From: an uncultured Kiritimatiellota bacterium
Lineage (GTDB): Bacteria; Verrucomicrobiota; Kiritimatiellia; RFP12; UBA1067
Assembly: GCA_934643865.1 (NCBI GenBank)
Contig: CAKUCX010000003.1
Coordinates: forward strand, 26,231-90,230
Length of the DNA: 64,000 nt
Reading direction: 5' to 3'
Positions within the stretch are counted from its first letter, which is position 1, and each line of letters opens with the position of its first letter. Both the position numbers and the translations under genes were made by a program. Of this stretch, positions 24,016-32,403 are shown one piece after another. The notes under the pieces are model-generated. The model did no database searches, was not told the origin of the DNA, and worked only from the letters and a program-made list of their open reading frames with translations.

Positions 24016-25979
24016 GCAAGCGCCTCCTCTTCGTCTCAAGCTCGCGTTTCCCCTGGTACGCCAAGGGGACGTCCGCCGCCGCGCATTTCGCCGCCGCGCC
24101 GTACAGCATCGACGCGATCGGCTACAACCTCGAACGCATGGGCTGGACGGTCGCGTGGCTCGGCTGGCGCGACACGGCGAATCCGCTTCGCCTCGCGAAG
24201 GAGATCGACGCCTTCAGGCCCGACATCGTCTACACCTACGGCTCGACGGCGGCGGTCTGGCCGATCGTCCTCAAGCGCGTCCTCTGCCACCATCGCCGCT
24301 TCCTGGTCGTGCATGGCTGGGACGACCACTACGACCGCATCTGGAACGAGCTGTTCGGCTGGCCGGGCAAGGTCCTCATGCGCGCCGTGCAGAAGTTCCT
24401 CGTCACGCGCTCGGACGCGGTCGTCACGCTGAGCCAGGCCCTGCGGAAGCTGGGGCGGTCGTGGGGCGTCGATTGCGCGTACATCCCGAACGGGGCCGAC
24501 CCGGTCGACCGCAAGGCCGTGCGCGGCGCGATTCGCCTTGAGGGGCGCTTCAAGCTCGTCTACACGGGGGACAAGGCGAGGTGGAAGCGCACGGCGGACA
24601 TCTGCCGCGCGATGCGCCAGCTGCCGGAAGACGTCAAGCTCTACCTGACGGGCCGCGACGAGGACTACCTGAAGCCGTACCTCTCCGCCAACTGCATCTC
24701 GCTCGGCTGGCTCACGAAGGAGGAGCAGCTTTCGGTGATGAGCCAGGCCGACGCCTTCGTCTGCACGTCCGACCAGGACTGCAACGCCAAGCTGCAGGAG
24801 TACCTGCGCTGGGAGCGGCCGATTCTCGCCCTGCATGGCGAGGCCGACAACTTCTTCACGGACGGCGAGAACGCGCTTCTCGCGACGGACGGCGACTACG
24901 CGCCGCTGGTTTCGCGTCTTGCGGACGACCCGCAGCTGTGCCGACGGTTGGCGGAAAACGCCGCGCGGCAGCTTCCGGTCTGCTCCTGGGCCGAGATCGC
25001 GCAGCGCTTCGACGCCCACTTCGCGAAGCTGCTCGCCGGCTGCGGCGTCATGAACCTTCTCTTTATCGACCATGAGTTTCATCGGCGGACGCGGTCGGCG
25101 GACTTCTTCGTCGAGATTCTGCGAAGCGCATTTGCGGTCACGGAACACCATTACCAAAAAGCCTATCGCACGGGGGCTCGGGCGGCGATGCGCGGGCAGG
25201 ACGGCGCGGTCGTCTGGGAATTCCCGATCGCGCGTGGCCGGTTCTACTTCCCCGGCAAGGTCAACGTGTTCGTGCCGATGTACGACAACGAATGGGGCAG
25301 CGTCTGGCAGTGGAGGCGCCTTGCCGCGAGCGGCATGGGCGTCGTCTCGTTCTGCGGGAAGGTGTCGGCGCACGCGCGGCAGTGCGGCGTGACGAATCTG
25401 CTTGACGTGCGCTACTTCCCGGACCCGGCGGCGCTGCCGCAGGCGGCGGGCGATCCGAAAAAGGTCTTCCTGTGGGAGCGCGGCGGCGTATCGCGCGAAC
25501 AGGCCGAGAGGATGTTCCCGGCATCCGATGGCTATACGCTCGTCGTCAAGGGGGCGAACGAGTTCCTGCCGCGCGCCGACTACCTGGCGCGCTTGGCGTC
25601 CTGCGGCGTCGTCCTTGCGCCGCGCCGCAAGGAGGGCATCGGCATGGCGTTCCTGGAGGCGATGGCGATGGGCACGTGCGTCGTCGCGCACGACGACGCG
25701 ACGATGAACGAGTACATCGTCGACGGCGAAAGCGGGCTGCTTGTCGATTTCGACCGCCCCGCGCGCATTGCGCCGGAACGGGTCGCGCGGACGCGGGCGG
25801 GCGTCGCGGCGGCGGCCGCGCGCCACCGGGTGCGTTGGGTCGAAGACGCGGCGAAGATCGTGCCGTTCGTCCAGAGCCTCGCGCCGTGCCGCCCGGGGCT
25901 TGCCGCGCGCGCGAAGATCGCGCTCGAATACCCGCTCTATCTCGCCGAGGGGGCGCTCTGGAGGCTGCGCCATGGGTGA
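24006..25979 (+). CDS. Fusion of two GT4-type glycosyltransferases
   Basis: 657 residues from the ATG at 24006. Domain 1 (about 1-345) is a GT-B enzyme: FVSSSRFPWY, then DIVYTYGSTAAVWPIV, VHGWDDHYDRI, YIPNGADPVDRK, then the donor-binding half FKLVYTGDKARWKRTADIC, GWLTKEEQLSVMSQADAFV and ENALLATDGD. Domain 2 starts near Met349 (25050) with a new GT-B N-terminus, NLLFIDHEFHRRTRSADFFV. It continues with NVFVPMYDNEWGSVWQW, LVVKGANEFLPRADYLARL, APRRKEGIGMAFLEAMAMG (E of the EX7E motif) and EYIVDGESGLLVDFD. No stop or Shine-Dalgarno separates them, so one polypeptide with two active sites is expected. It is probably part of a surface polysaccharide pathway. Confidence 0.82.
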   Translation: MAVSKRLLFVSSSRFPWYAKGTSAAAHFAAAPYSIDAIGYNLERMGWTVAWLGWRDTANPLRLAKEIDAFRPDIVYTYGSTAAVWPIVLKRVLCHHRRFLVVHGWDDHYDRIWNELFGWPGKVLMRAVQKFLVTRSDAVVTLSQALRKLGRSWGVDCAYIPNGADPVDRKAVRGAIRLEGRFKLVYTGDKARWKRTADICRAMRQLPEDVKLYLTGRDEDYLKPYLSANCISLGWLTKEEQLSVMSQADAFVCTSDQDCNAKLQEYLRWERPILALHGEADNFFTDGENALLATDGDYAPLVSRLADDPQLCRRLAENAARQLPVCSWAEIAQRFDAHFAKLLAGCGVMNLLFIDHEFHRRTRSADFFVEILRSAFAVTEHHYQKAYRTGARAAMRGQDGAVVWEFPIARGRFYFPGKVNVFVPMYDNEWGSVWQWRRLAASGMGVVSFCGKVSAHARQCGVTNLLDVRYFPDPAALPQAAGDPKKVFLWERGGVSREQAERMFPASDGYTLVVKGANEFLPRADYLARLASCGVVLAPRRKEGIGMAFLEAMAMGTCVVAHDDATMNEYIVDGESGLLVDFDRPARIAPERVARTRAGVAAAAARHRVRWVEDAAKIVPFVQSLAPCRPGLAARAKIALEYPLYLAEGALWRLRHG

Positions 25980-27402
25980 GGCGCGCCGCGAGACGATTCA
26001 CCGCATGACGCGGCGGTGCGACGGCTGGGACTACCGCCAGCGGGCGATCTACCAGGTGACGCTCGTCCAGGCCGACCGCGCGCGGCCCCTGCTGGGGCGG
26101 CTCGTGATCGACGAACCGAAGGCGCCGCCCGAGGCGGTGACGGCGCGCGTCGAGCCGAGCGAACTGGGCGCGGCGATTCTCGCGCACTGGAAGCGGCTGG
26201 GCGACTTCACGCCCGAGATCAAGCCGCTTTTCTGCCAGCTGATGCCCGATCACCTGCACGCGATTCTTGAGGTGACGCGGCCGATGGCAAAGCCGCTCGG
26301 CAACGCGATCGGCGGGTTCAAGACGGGGTGTGAGAGGATCTACCGAGAGCTTGCGCTCTCGGCACAGAACAAGGCGCCCTCGGAACGGAACAGGCAGGCT
26401 TGTTCGGTGCCCGAAGCGCGAGCTTCGGGGGCTCCCCGCCTCTGGGCGCCGGGCTTCCAAGATTCGATTCTCTTTCGCGCAGGGCAGCTCGACGCGATGT
26501 TCAACTACCTGCGCGACAACCCGCGACGGCTCGCGGTCAAGCGGCTCTTCCCCGATCTCTTTCGCGCCGTCGCCGCGCTGCGCCGCCCCCTGCCGTCGCT
26601 GGGCGTCGTCGGCGCGTTCGCGGCCCTCGGCAACCGTTTTCTGCTCGACCGCCCGCTCGTTCAGGTTCAGGTCTCGCGGCGCGACTTCGCCTATCGCCGC
26701 GAACCGAAGGCGGGCGGCGGGCTCAAGATTGCGCGCGACGCGGCGGGCGAGCCGCTGGTCGCACAGGAAAGCGCGGCGTTCACGGCGAAAGCCGAAGCGC
26801 TGCTCGCGCGGGCGCGGCAGGGCGCGGCGCTGCTCTCGCCGTGCGTGAGCGAGGGCGAGCGCGAAATCGCGCGCCGGGCCTTTGCCGAGGGTCTGCCGCT
26901 CGTCGTCTTGCGCAACAAGGGCTTTGCGCCGCTCGAAAAGCCGGGCGGGCGGCATTTCGACGCCTGCGCCGCCGGGCGGCTCTTGATGCTCGCGCCGGCG
27001 GCGTGGCCGCACATGCCGGGCGAGAAGCCGATGACGCGCCGCGACGCGCTGGCCCTGAACCGCCTCGCCCAGGCGCTCGCGGAGGGGGGACGGGGACCGG
27101 GGGCTTGTGCCCCCGGCACAGAACAGGGCGCCCCCGGCACAGAACAGGGCGCCCCCGGCACAGAACAAGGCGCCCCCGACACAGAACAGGGCGTGGCCCC
27201 AATCGCCTATCGCGGCGTGACGTTCGCCGAGGTCGATGATTGGGCGCGCGCGGCGGTCAATCTCGCGCCTCGCCCGCGCGCCTGCCCCGTGCCCGAAGCG
27301 TGCGCCTACCCCGTGCCCGAAGCGCACGCCTGTCCTGTGTCCGAAGCGCGAGCTTCGGGGAACGGCCGCGAACGTCGCGCTGAAAGGCTCTGCCATGGCT
27401 GA
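25972..27402 (+). CDS. RAYT-type (REP-associated) Y1 transposase with large repeat-bearing C-terminal extension
   Basis: 476 residues from the ATG at 25972, overlapping the GT gene by 8 bp. The N-terminal part (about 1-210) is an IS200/REP-associated transposase: YRQRAIYQVTLVQADR, the HUH motif in QLMPDHLHAILEV (H94, H96), IGGFKTGCERIYREL with a candidate catalytic Tyr, and MFNYLRDNPRRLAVKRLF. Residues about 210-385 form an extra domain (LLSPCVSEGEREIARRAF, GFAPLEKPGGRHFDACAAGR) that looks Rossmann-like; I cannot name it with confidence. The tail has four APGTEQG/APDTEQG units (DNA at 27109-27192). Two perfect CCGAAGC-GCGA-GCTTCGG-type hairpins (26411-26428, 27341-27358) and degenerate copies lie inside the gene. 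Usual RAYTs are about 150-230 residues, so this one is greatly enlarged. It may still be active. Confidence 0.72.
   Translation: MGEARRETIHRMTRRCDGWDYRQRAIYQVTLVQADRARPLLGRLVIDEPKAPPEAVTARVEPSELGAAILAHWKRLGDFTPEIKPLFCQLMPDHLHAILEVTRPMAKPLGNAIGGFKTGCERIYRELALSAQNKAPSERNRQACSVPEARASGAPRLWAPGFQDSILFRAGQLDAMFNYLRDNPRRLAVKRLFPDLFRAVAALRRPLPSLGVVGAFAALGNRFLLDRPLVQVQVSRRDFAYRREPKAGGGLKIARDAAGEPLVAQESAAFTAKAEALLARARQGAALLSPCVSEGEREIARRAFAEGLPLVVLRNKGFAPLEKPGGRHFDACAAGRLLMLAPAAWPHMPGEKPMTRRDALALNRLAQALAEGGRGPGACAPGTEQGAPGTEQGAPGTEQGAPDTEQGVAPIAYRGVTFAEVDDWARAAVNLAPRPRACPVPEACAYPVPEAHACPVSEARASGNGRERRAERLCHG
26411..26428 (+). repeat. REP-like hairpin inside the RAYT gene, copy 1
   Basis: CCGAAGC and GCTTCGG arms around a 4-nt centre, flanked by GGTGC on the left and GGGG on the right. 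The same palindrome recurs at 27341, and half-copies (GTGCCCGAAGCG) lie at about 27282-27325. Confidence 0.75.
27109..27192 (+). repeat. Four 21-bp direct repeats inside the RAYT gene
   Basis: Units of the form GCCCCCGGCACAGAACAGGG repeat four times in frame with slight changes, giving APGTEQG three times and APDTEQG once. A related stretch (CGGCACAGAACAAGGCGCC) occurs at about 26358-26376, far from the tandem block. Confidence 0.85.
27341..27358 (+). repeat. REP-like hairpin inside the RAYT gene, copy 2
   Basis: Same 18-bp palindrome as at 26411. It is preceded by two degenerate half-copies each starting CCGTGCCCGAAGCG, which suggests that repeats were added step by step at the 3' end of the gene. 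Confidence 0.75.
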
Positions 27403-27478
27403 ATTCGATTGCGCGCCCGTTTTGCTGATTGGCTTCAACCGCCCCGTCCAGGCGCGCGCGGCGGCAAAGGAGACGTGA
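27395..27478 (+). pseudogene. 27-codon remnant of a glycosyltransferase N-terminus
   Basis: A reading frame from the ATG at 27395 gives CAPVLLIGFNRPVQARA, which matches the first strand of a GT-A glycosyltransferase family ('aPVLLI-FNRP') and then stops. It overlaps the RAYT 3' end by 8 bp and contains the Shine-Dalgarno (AAAGGAG) of the next gene. It looks like what is left of a GT gene after insertion or deletion beside the transposase. It could alternatively be a chance frame, but the match to the strand and its place in a GT cluster make a remnant more likely. Confidence 0.5.
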
Positions 27479-27480
27479 AG

Positions 27481-28371
27481 ATGAAACCGTGGTTGCTTTC
27501 GTTCTGCTCGTCAAACCTGGACGGATGGATCCGCAGTCCCCTGAAACGCATTCGAAGGCAGGCCGAGGCGATGGGCGTCTTTGACGATCGCCTGCGCGTC
27601 TGGACCGAACGGGACCTGGACGCCGGTTTCAGGGAACGGATGGGCGCGCGGCTGGATGGGAATCCGCGCGGCTATGGCTATTGGTCCTGGAAGCCCCAGA
27701 TCGTGCTTCAGGCCCTGCGGGAGATGCCCGAGGGGGACGTCCTCCTTTACATTGACGCGGGCTGCCATCTGAATCCAAGGGGACGGAAGAGGCTGCTGGA
27801 GTATTTCTGCCTTGCGCAGAAGCATGGCATCGTCGCGTTTCAGTCGCGCTCGCGGGACGAGGCGCGGAAGGGCGACGCATCGCAGCATTTCCTGACGGAC
27901 GGAGCCTGGTGCAAGGGCGACTTGCTGGATTTCTTCGGCGTGCGTGGCGACGCGTCCGTGACGGCGACCGGCCAGCTCGGCGGGACGGCGTTTCTCGTCT
28001 GCAAGACCGCCGAGACCCTCGCGTTCTTCACGCGCTTCCTGTCCGTGTTCGAAGGGCATTTCGAGCTTTGCGACGACTCTCCCTCCCGGCTGCCGAACCT
28101 TCCGGGGTTTGTCGAGAACCGGCACGATCAGTCGGTCTTCTCGCTTCTCGGCAAGGAGAAGGGGGTCTTCAGCCTTTCCTGCGGGGAGTACGCGCGGATC
28201 AACGGCTTTGCGCCCAGGGCGGAGCGTCGGGACGTCCGGCATTGGCCGCGCCGCTGGAGCGACCTGGCTGACTGCCCGATCTGGGCGCGGCATGACAAGG
28301 GCGGCATCCGCTCCCTGGTCCCCGAATGGGCCAAGAATGCGGCACACCGGATGACGGGGGGAAGGATATGA
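27481..28371 (+). CDS. Glycosyltransferase-like protein of the polysaccharide cluster
   Basis: 296 residues, preceded by AAAGGAGACGTGAAG. An alternative GTG lies 6 bp upstream. Recognisable segments are GYGYWSWKPQIVLQAL and DVLLYIDAGCHLN, the second resembling the donor/metal strand of GT-A enzymes in which an acidic residue binds the nucleotide sugar. FLVCKTAETLAFFTRFLSVF and FVENRHDQSVFSLL follow, as in uncharacterised polysaccharide GT families. There is no signal peptide or membrane span. It overlaps the next gene by 4 bp (ATGA), so the two are co-transcribed. Its exact family is not certain. Confidence 0.6.
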   Translation: MKPWLLSFCSSNLDGWIRSPLKRIRRQAEAMGVFDDRLRVWTERDLDAGFRERMGARLDGNPRGYGYWSWKPQIVLQALREMPEGDVLLYIDAGCHLNPRGRKRLLEYFCLAQKHGIVAFQSRSRDEARKGDASQHFLTDGAWCKGDLLDFFGVRGDASVTATGQLGGTAFLVCKTAETLAFFTRFLSVFEGHFELCDDSPSRLPNLPGFVENRHDQSVFSLLGKEKGVFSLSCGEYARINGFAPRAERRDVRHWPRRWSDLADCPIWARHDKGGIRSLVPEWAKNAAHRMTGGRI

Positions 28372-29213
28372 CCGTCGGCGCGAACGACGTGACGTTGGAT
28401 TCGTGGCAGAGACGTGTCACGCCGCGCCTGGAGCGGGAGCGCTTCCGCCCCTCGTCCATCGGGGACGTTACGCTGCTGGCCTATTTCTTCTGGGACGACG
28501 ACCGCATCCGCACGAAGTTCTACACGATCAAGAACACGTTCTTGTGCGCGTTCCACAGCCTCGGGCTGCTCCCGTCGAAGCTGGTCGTCAACCGCCAAAC
28601 GGACGAGATGGCGGCGTTTTGCGGGAAATACGGCATCGACATCGACTTGGACCCGACGTTGACGGGCGGGCTCCCGCGGATGAGCCGGGACTGCATCCAG
28701 TCGCTTCACGAACGCTTCTCGACAAGGTACGTCCTCATCATACAGGCGGACGGCATCGTGGTCAGGCCCGGACTGGAGCGGTTTCTCGGCAAGTATGATT
28801 ATGTCGGCGCGCCATGGCCGGGGCACATGAAATGGTTCGACTGGTTCCCGTATCCGCAGTATGCGATCGGAAACGGCGGGCTTTGCCTGCGGTCCAGGGC
28901 GATCTGCCAGGCCGCGTCGGAGGCCTATCGCCGCGTGTTCCGGCATCTCCCCTACTCGTGGTTCCTGTGCGACGACGTCTTCTACGGGAAGACGATGAGG
29001 TTCTTGAGCCCGTCCTGGCGGCGGCGCTTCAGGTACCCGACGGTGGAGGAGGCGCTTTTGTTCTCAACGGAAGGCCGGTCCAGGAACTTCGAGCTTCCCG
29101 AGACGCCCCCGATGGGCTTCCACAACCCACAGGCCTTCCGCGAGTATGTCGGGCGCTACGGGATTCCCCTGCGCGACTTCTACGGCGAGGACGAGGAAGG
29201 GCCCGCGCGGTGA
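28368..29213 (+). CDS. DUF5672-type glycosyltransferase-like protein
   Basis: 281 residues. The central block YVLIIQADGIVVRPGLERFL, then KYDYVGAPWPGH, then YAIGNGGLCLRSRA is the hallmark of DUF5672, a family found in capsule and LPS gene clusters and thought to be glycosyltransferases. LCDDVFYGKTM continues the family pattern. Near the C-terminus FSTEGRSRNF and MGFHNPQAF fit the same family. It overlaps the preceding gene (ATGA). It is cytoplasmic and soluble by sequence. Confidence 0.75.
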   Translation: MTVGANDVTLDSWQRRVTPRLERERFRPSSIGDVTLLAYFFWDDDRIRTKFYTIKNTFLCAFHSLGLLPSKLVVNRQTDEMAAFCGKYGIDIDLDPTLTGGLPRMSRDCIQSLHERFSTRYVLIIQADGIVVRPGLERFLGKYDYVGAPWPGHMKWFDWFPYPQYAIGNGGLCLRSRAICQAASEAYRRVFRHLPYSWFLCDDVFYGKTMRFLSPSWRRRFRYPTVEEALLFSTEGRSRNFELPETPPMGFHNPQAFREYVGRYGIPLRDFYGEDEEGPAR

Positions 29214-29251
29214 ACGCGCGGCCCGGCAGAGAACGGAGAAAGGAGACCAAG

Positions 29252-30259
29252 ATGTTCGCTCACGCATTCAGGGCCTTGCGCCGCTCGGTCAGGGATCCCG
29301 GGTATCTGCTCTATTTCCTGCGGAACGTCGACGTGCTGCACGACCGCTTCCCGCGCGTCTGTCGGTGGTGGCGCATCGACCGAAAGAGCCTGCGCCTCGG
29401 CGGCCCGCGCGCCTTTTCCCGTCTGCACGTGATCTTGCGGACGACGGACCGGGTGCTGAACGTGAACGCCTCGCGGGACCTCCGGGAGATGGGTATCGAG
29501 ACGAAGGCCGACGTGATTCGCGTCGGCGCGTGTTCGCTCTTCCCGGCGGCCCGGAAGTTCGTCGGCAGATACGGCGCGTCGGCGCTCAAGGTGACGGTCG
29601 TCGCGGACCGGCTGTCGGAGGCGGGCCGTCGGCTCTACGAGCGGGCGGCCGAAGGCCATGCGCTGCCGCTCGCGTTCGTCGCGTCGCGGGGGGAGGGAAA
29701 CGGCCCGAGCTTCCAGACGCAGGTCGACGTGGCCCTGCACGATTCGGACGACACGCTGGCCTTGATCCTTGAAGACGACTACCTCCTTGACCCCGACGCG
29801 CTGGTGACGGCGTATTCCGTCCTGAGCGGCTGCTCGAACGTCGTCGGGCTGAACCCCCATTTCCATCCCGACCGCATCCGCTTCCAGGACGTCCGGCGCT
29901 TCTGCGCGATCGGGGGAAGGGTCTACGGCCGCGTCGGCAGCACCTGCTGCACGTTCTTCATGCCGGTTGCCGAGATGCGCCGGCACGAGAGGCGCCTCAG
30001 GCGCTATGACGGCTGGGAGGCGGGGTCGATCGGCGAGGTCTGGAAAAGGTCGATTTGCCTCGCCCCGTTCGGCTGGACGATGGCCGAGCACCTGCACCGC
30101 CCGGATCTCTCGCCGGCCTGCTCCGCGCGGTTGGCGTCATCTGTTCACGGCGCGCGCGAGCCAGGCGGCGGCGGGCTTCGGCAGGACGAGCCGGGCAATC
30201 GGACGGACGAGTTGCCGACTGCAGCGCAGGAGCCATTTTCCGTAGGCCAGCAGCCGTGA
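29252..30259 (+). CDS. Glycosyltransferase-like protein, 3' end overlapping the convergent GT17 gene
   Basis: 335 residues, preceded by a strong Shine-Dalgarno (GAAAGGAG). SRLHVILRTTDRVLNVN, KVTVVADRLSEAGRRLYERA and the metal-binding-like LALILEDDYLLDPDAL resemble GT2/GT-A proteins of capsule clusters. Up to about residue 290 (TMAEHLHRPDLSPA) the sequence looks ordered. The last 40 residues or so (VHGAREPGGGGLRQDE...) read antisense through the end of the minus-strand gene at 30137-31120 and look like accidental coding, as if the original stop was lost. Overlap of the two genes is 123 bp. Confidence 0.65.
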   Translation: MFAHAFRALRRSVRDPGYLLYFLRNVDVLHDRFPRVCRWWRIDRKSLRLGGPRAFSRLHVILRTTDRVLNVNASRDLREMGIETKADVIRVGACSLFPAARKFVGRYGASALKVTVVADRLSEAGRRLYERAAEGHALPLAFVASRGEGNGPSFQTQVDVALHDSDDTLALILEDDYLLDPDALVTAYSVLSGCSNVVGLNPHFHPDRIRFQDVRRFCAIGGRVYGRVGSTCCTFFMPVAEMRRHERRLRRYDGWEAGSIGEVWKRSICLAPFGWTMAEHLHRPDLSPACSARLASSVHGAREPGGGGLRQDEPGNRTDELPTAAQEPFSVGQQP

Positions 30260-31120
30260 CAGTCGCACGCGCCGCAAGTAGGCGGCATCAACGGGATAGA
30301 CGAGCGAGGGGAAGTCGGCGAGGGCGGCGGGGAAGCCGCGCGCCATCCGCTCGGCGAAGTATCTTTCGCCGCGATGGTAGATGTCGTCGCCGCGGGCGAT
30401 GCAGTCGGCGATGAACGTGTCGGAGATCGAGCCCGCAATCCCGCCTTCGACGATGCTGTCCAGCTTCTCGCGAATCCTTGAAACGCCGCCGAGGTACGAG
30501 AAGTGCCATCCGCCGTTTCGCAGGACGCGGATTCCCCGGAGGGCGCGCACCTTGCTTGCGGAGGGCGCCGCGAGCCGGGTGGACGGAAAGGCGACGCCGG
30601 TCTTGATGCGCCGGTAGGTCCGCGGGTCCTTGAAGTCGCGAAAGGCGAGGGCGACGGAGCCGTACCAGAAAGGGTCCGTGCAGTTCCGGCAGTTGGCGAA
30701 ATAGTAGTACATCTTCTGCCGGAAGAGGACAGGCCGCCCGATCCGCCGGGCGGCGCGGACGGCATCGGGCGCGGGGATCTCGTCAAGGTCCGAGACGATG
30801 AGCAGGTCGTCGTCTTCGAGTTGCGGGAGAATGGCGTCGATCGTGGCATTGCGCTGGGCGTTCTCGCGAACCCAGGAAGGACGTTGGTCGTTGGCGTCGT
30901 AGCGGAGGTCGTCCGGGTCGGGCGCGACGACGTGGATGATGCGGTCTGCGAACGCGGCAAAGCGGGCGGCGTTCTCCTGGTAGTAGAGCGGCTTCGGATT
31001 GCCCGTGTGCGTGTAGCGCGACTCGGCGAGGACAAAGCGGTCGACGACGTCGGAGAGCGTCCGCAGCCGGATTTCCAGCAGGTCCAGCTCGTTGAAGAAG
31101 CTAAAGCAGTCGTAGATCAT
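30137..31120 (-). CDS. Family 17 glycosyltransferase (GT17)
   Basis: 327 residues. The N-terminus MIYDCFSFFNELDLLEIRL, then LAESRYTHTGNPKPLYY, then DDDLLIVSDLDEIP is diagnostic of GT17 (beta-1,4-N-acetylglucosaminyltransferase-like, PF04724). The DLDE motif presumably binds the metal and nucleotide sugar. GGWHFSYLGG and FIADCIARGDDIYHRGERY follow as expected. The start overlaps the stop of the upstream GT4 gene (ATGA on the minus strand). It is the last gene of the flippase-GT4-GT17 set and runs into the convergent gene at 29252-30259. Confidence 0.82.
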   Translation of the reverse strand: MIYDCFSFFNELDLLEIRLRTLSDVVDRFVLAESRYTHTGNPKPLYYQENAARFAAFADRIIHVVAPDPDDLRYDANDQRPSWVRENAQRNATIDAILPQLEDDDLLIVSDLDEIPAPDAVRAARRIGRPVLFRQKMYYYFANCRNCTDPFWYGSVALAFRDFKDPRTYRRIKTGVAFPSTRLAAPSASKVRALRGIRVLRNGGWHFSYLGGVSRIREKLDSIVEGGIAGSISDTFIADCIARGDDIYHRGERYFAERMARGFPAALADFPSLVYPVDAAYLRRVRLSRLLAYGKWLLRCSRQLVRPIARLVLPKPAAAWLARAVNR

Positions 31121-32403
31121 GTCAGCCTCTCCTTGAGCTCGTCCGGCACGCGGTCGGGGAAGTCGCGGCGGCAGATGCACTGAAGCCGAAGGGCGTTGGG
31201 GAGCGAATGGGCGAGGCGCGCCTTGATGCGCGCGACGGCCGACGGCCGTTCGCCCACCACGCGCCCGAGGCGTTCGGCGATTTCGGAATTCGTGATGTCG
31301 GTCTCGAAGCCGAGCCGGGCGAACGTGCGTTCGAGGGCGCGGCCACGACATTTCGTCTCGGCGAGCGTCCGATACGCGAGGTCGAGGCGCGGGGCGAAGA
31401 CGTCGAGCGAATAGCGGCGGATGATGCTGTCGCGGCAACGTTCGCTCTGCTCAGGTGCGGGCGGCGTGTCCGCACAGGCCCGGATGACCCCGAAGGCCGC
31501 TTCGGCCGTGCTGACGGGATAGGCCCCGAACCGGGCGTCGGCGATCTCGACCTGGGCGTTGTCGTTTCGCGGCTTCGAGTGCGCGATGACGGGCGTGCCG
31601 CAGGCCATGGCCTCGGCGACGACGTAGCCGAACGACTCGCCGATGGGCGAGAAGTTCAGCGTGAGGTCGCAGGCCGAGTAGAAGGCCGAGAGCGCGTCCG
31701 CGCCGCGAAGCGCGGGGACGCGGACGACGCGCGCGCGGCAGTCGACCGGCCAGCCGGCGAAGTCTTCCGTCGCGCCGGAATAGTCGTCGACGGACACGAA
31801 GACGACGCGCGGGCAGTCCCGAAGGGCCGGAATCACGGCCTTGCGAAGCTCGGCCCAGTCCGTCTTGCCGATGCGCCCGACGACGAGGGCCTCGCCGGGG
31901 ATTCCGTGCGCGCGGCGGAAAGCGTCGGGCGGCACGGGGCGGAACGCCGCCGTGTCCACGCAATAGGGAAGGTAGATGCCCGGCCGCCGGAAGGGCCAGA
32001 GCCACCGCCGCCAGCGCCAGAGGTCCCAGCGCGAGATGTGGGCGTGCAGGTCGATGGGGTCGGGGACGGTCAGGTCCGCCGAACCGAAGACGTTCGTCTC
32101 CAGAACGCGGCAGCCCGTCTTCCGCTTGAGGAGGCGGAGAAACGCGGTGTCGCGGTCGGAGACGCCGCCCGCGCGGTGGACGTGGACGACGTGCGGGGCG
32201 AAGGCGAGGGCGTCGTCGAGGGCGTCGAGCCCGATGCGCACGGGGATGCCGTGTTCGGCACAGGCCCTCTCGGCCGCGCCGCCCTCTTGGAGGCCCCAGA
32301 CAAGGGCCTGGTGCCCGGCTTGGCGCGCCAGGGCCGCGCAGTTGACGAGGAACCGCGGCGTGCCGCGATAGCCGAGTTCGTTCGTGATAAGGAGAACGTT
32401 CAT
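31117..32403 (-). CDS. Family 4 glycosyltransferase
   Basis: 428 residues from the ATG at 32401-32403. The GT-B N-terminal half has NVLLITNELGYRGTPRFLVN and APHVVHVHRAGG. The donor half has LVVGRIGKTDWAELRKAV and FNFSPIGESFGYVVAEAMACG-type sequence (seen as LNFSPIGESFGYVVAEAM), the last including the two Glu of the EX7E motif. GTPVIAHSKPRND follows. The C-terminal 100 residues extend past the usual GT4 end. It overlaps both neighbours by 4 bp, so it is translated with the flippase and the GT17 gene. Confidence 0.86.
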   Translation of the reverse strand: MNVLLITNELGYRGTPRFLVNCAALARQAGHQALVWGLQEGGAAERACAEHGIPVRIGLDALDDALAFAPHVVHVHRAGGVSDRDTAFLRLLKRKTGCRVLETNVFGSADLTVPDPIDLHAHISRWDLWRWRRWLWPFRRPGIYLPYCVDTAAFRPVPPDAFRRAHGIPGEALVVGRIGKTDWAELRKAVIPALRDCPRVVFVSVDDYSGATEDFAGWPVDCRARVVRVPALRGADALSAFYSACDLTLNFSPIGESFGYVVAEAMACGTPVIAHSKPRNDNAQVEIADARFGAYPVSTAEAAFGVIRACADTPPAPEQSERCRDSIIRRYSLDVFAPRLDLAYRTLAETKCRGRALERTFARLGFETDITNSEIAERLGRVVGERPSAVARIKARLAHSLPNALRLQCICRRDFPDRVPDELKERLT

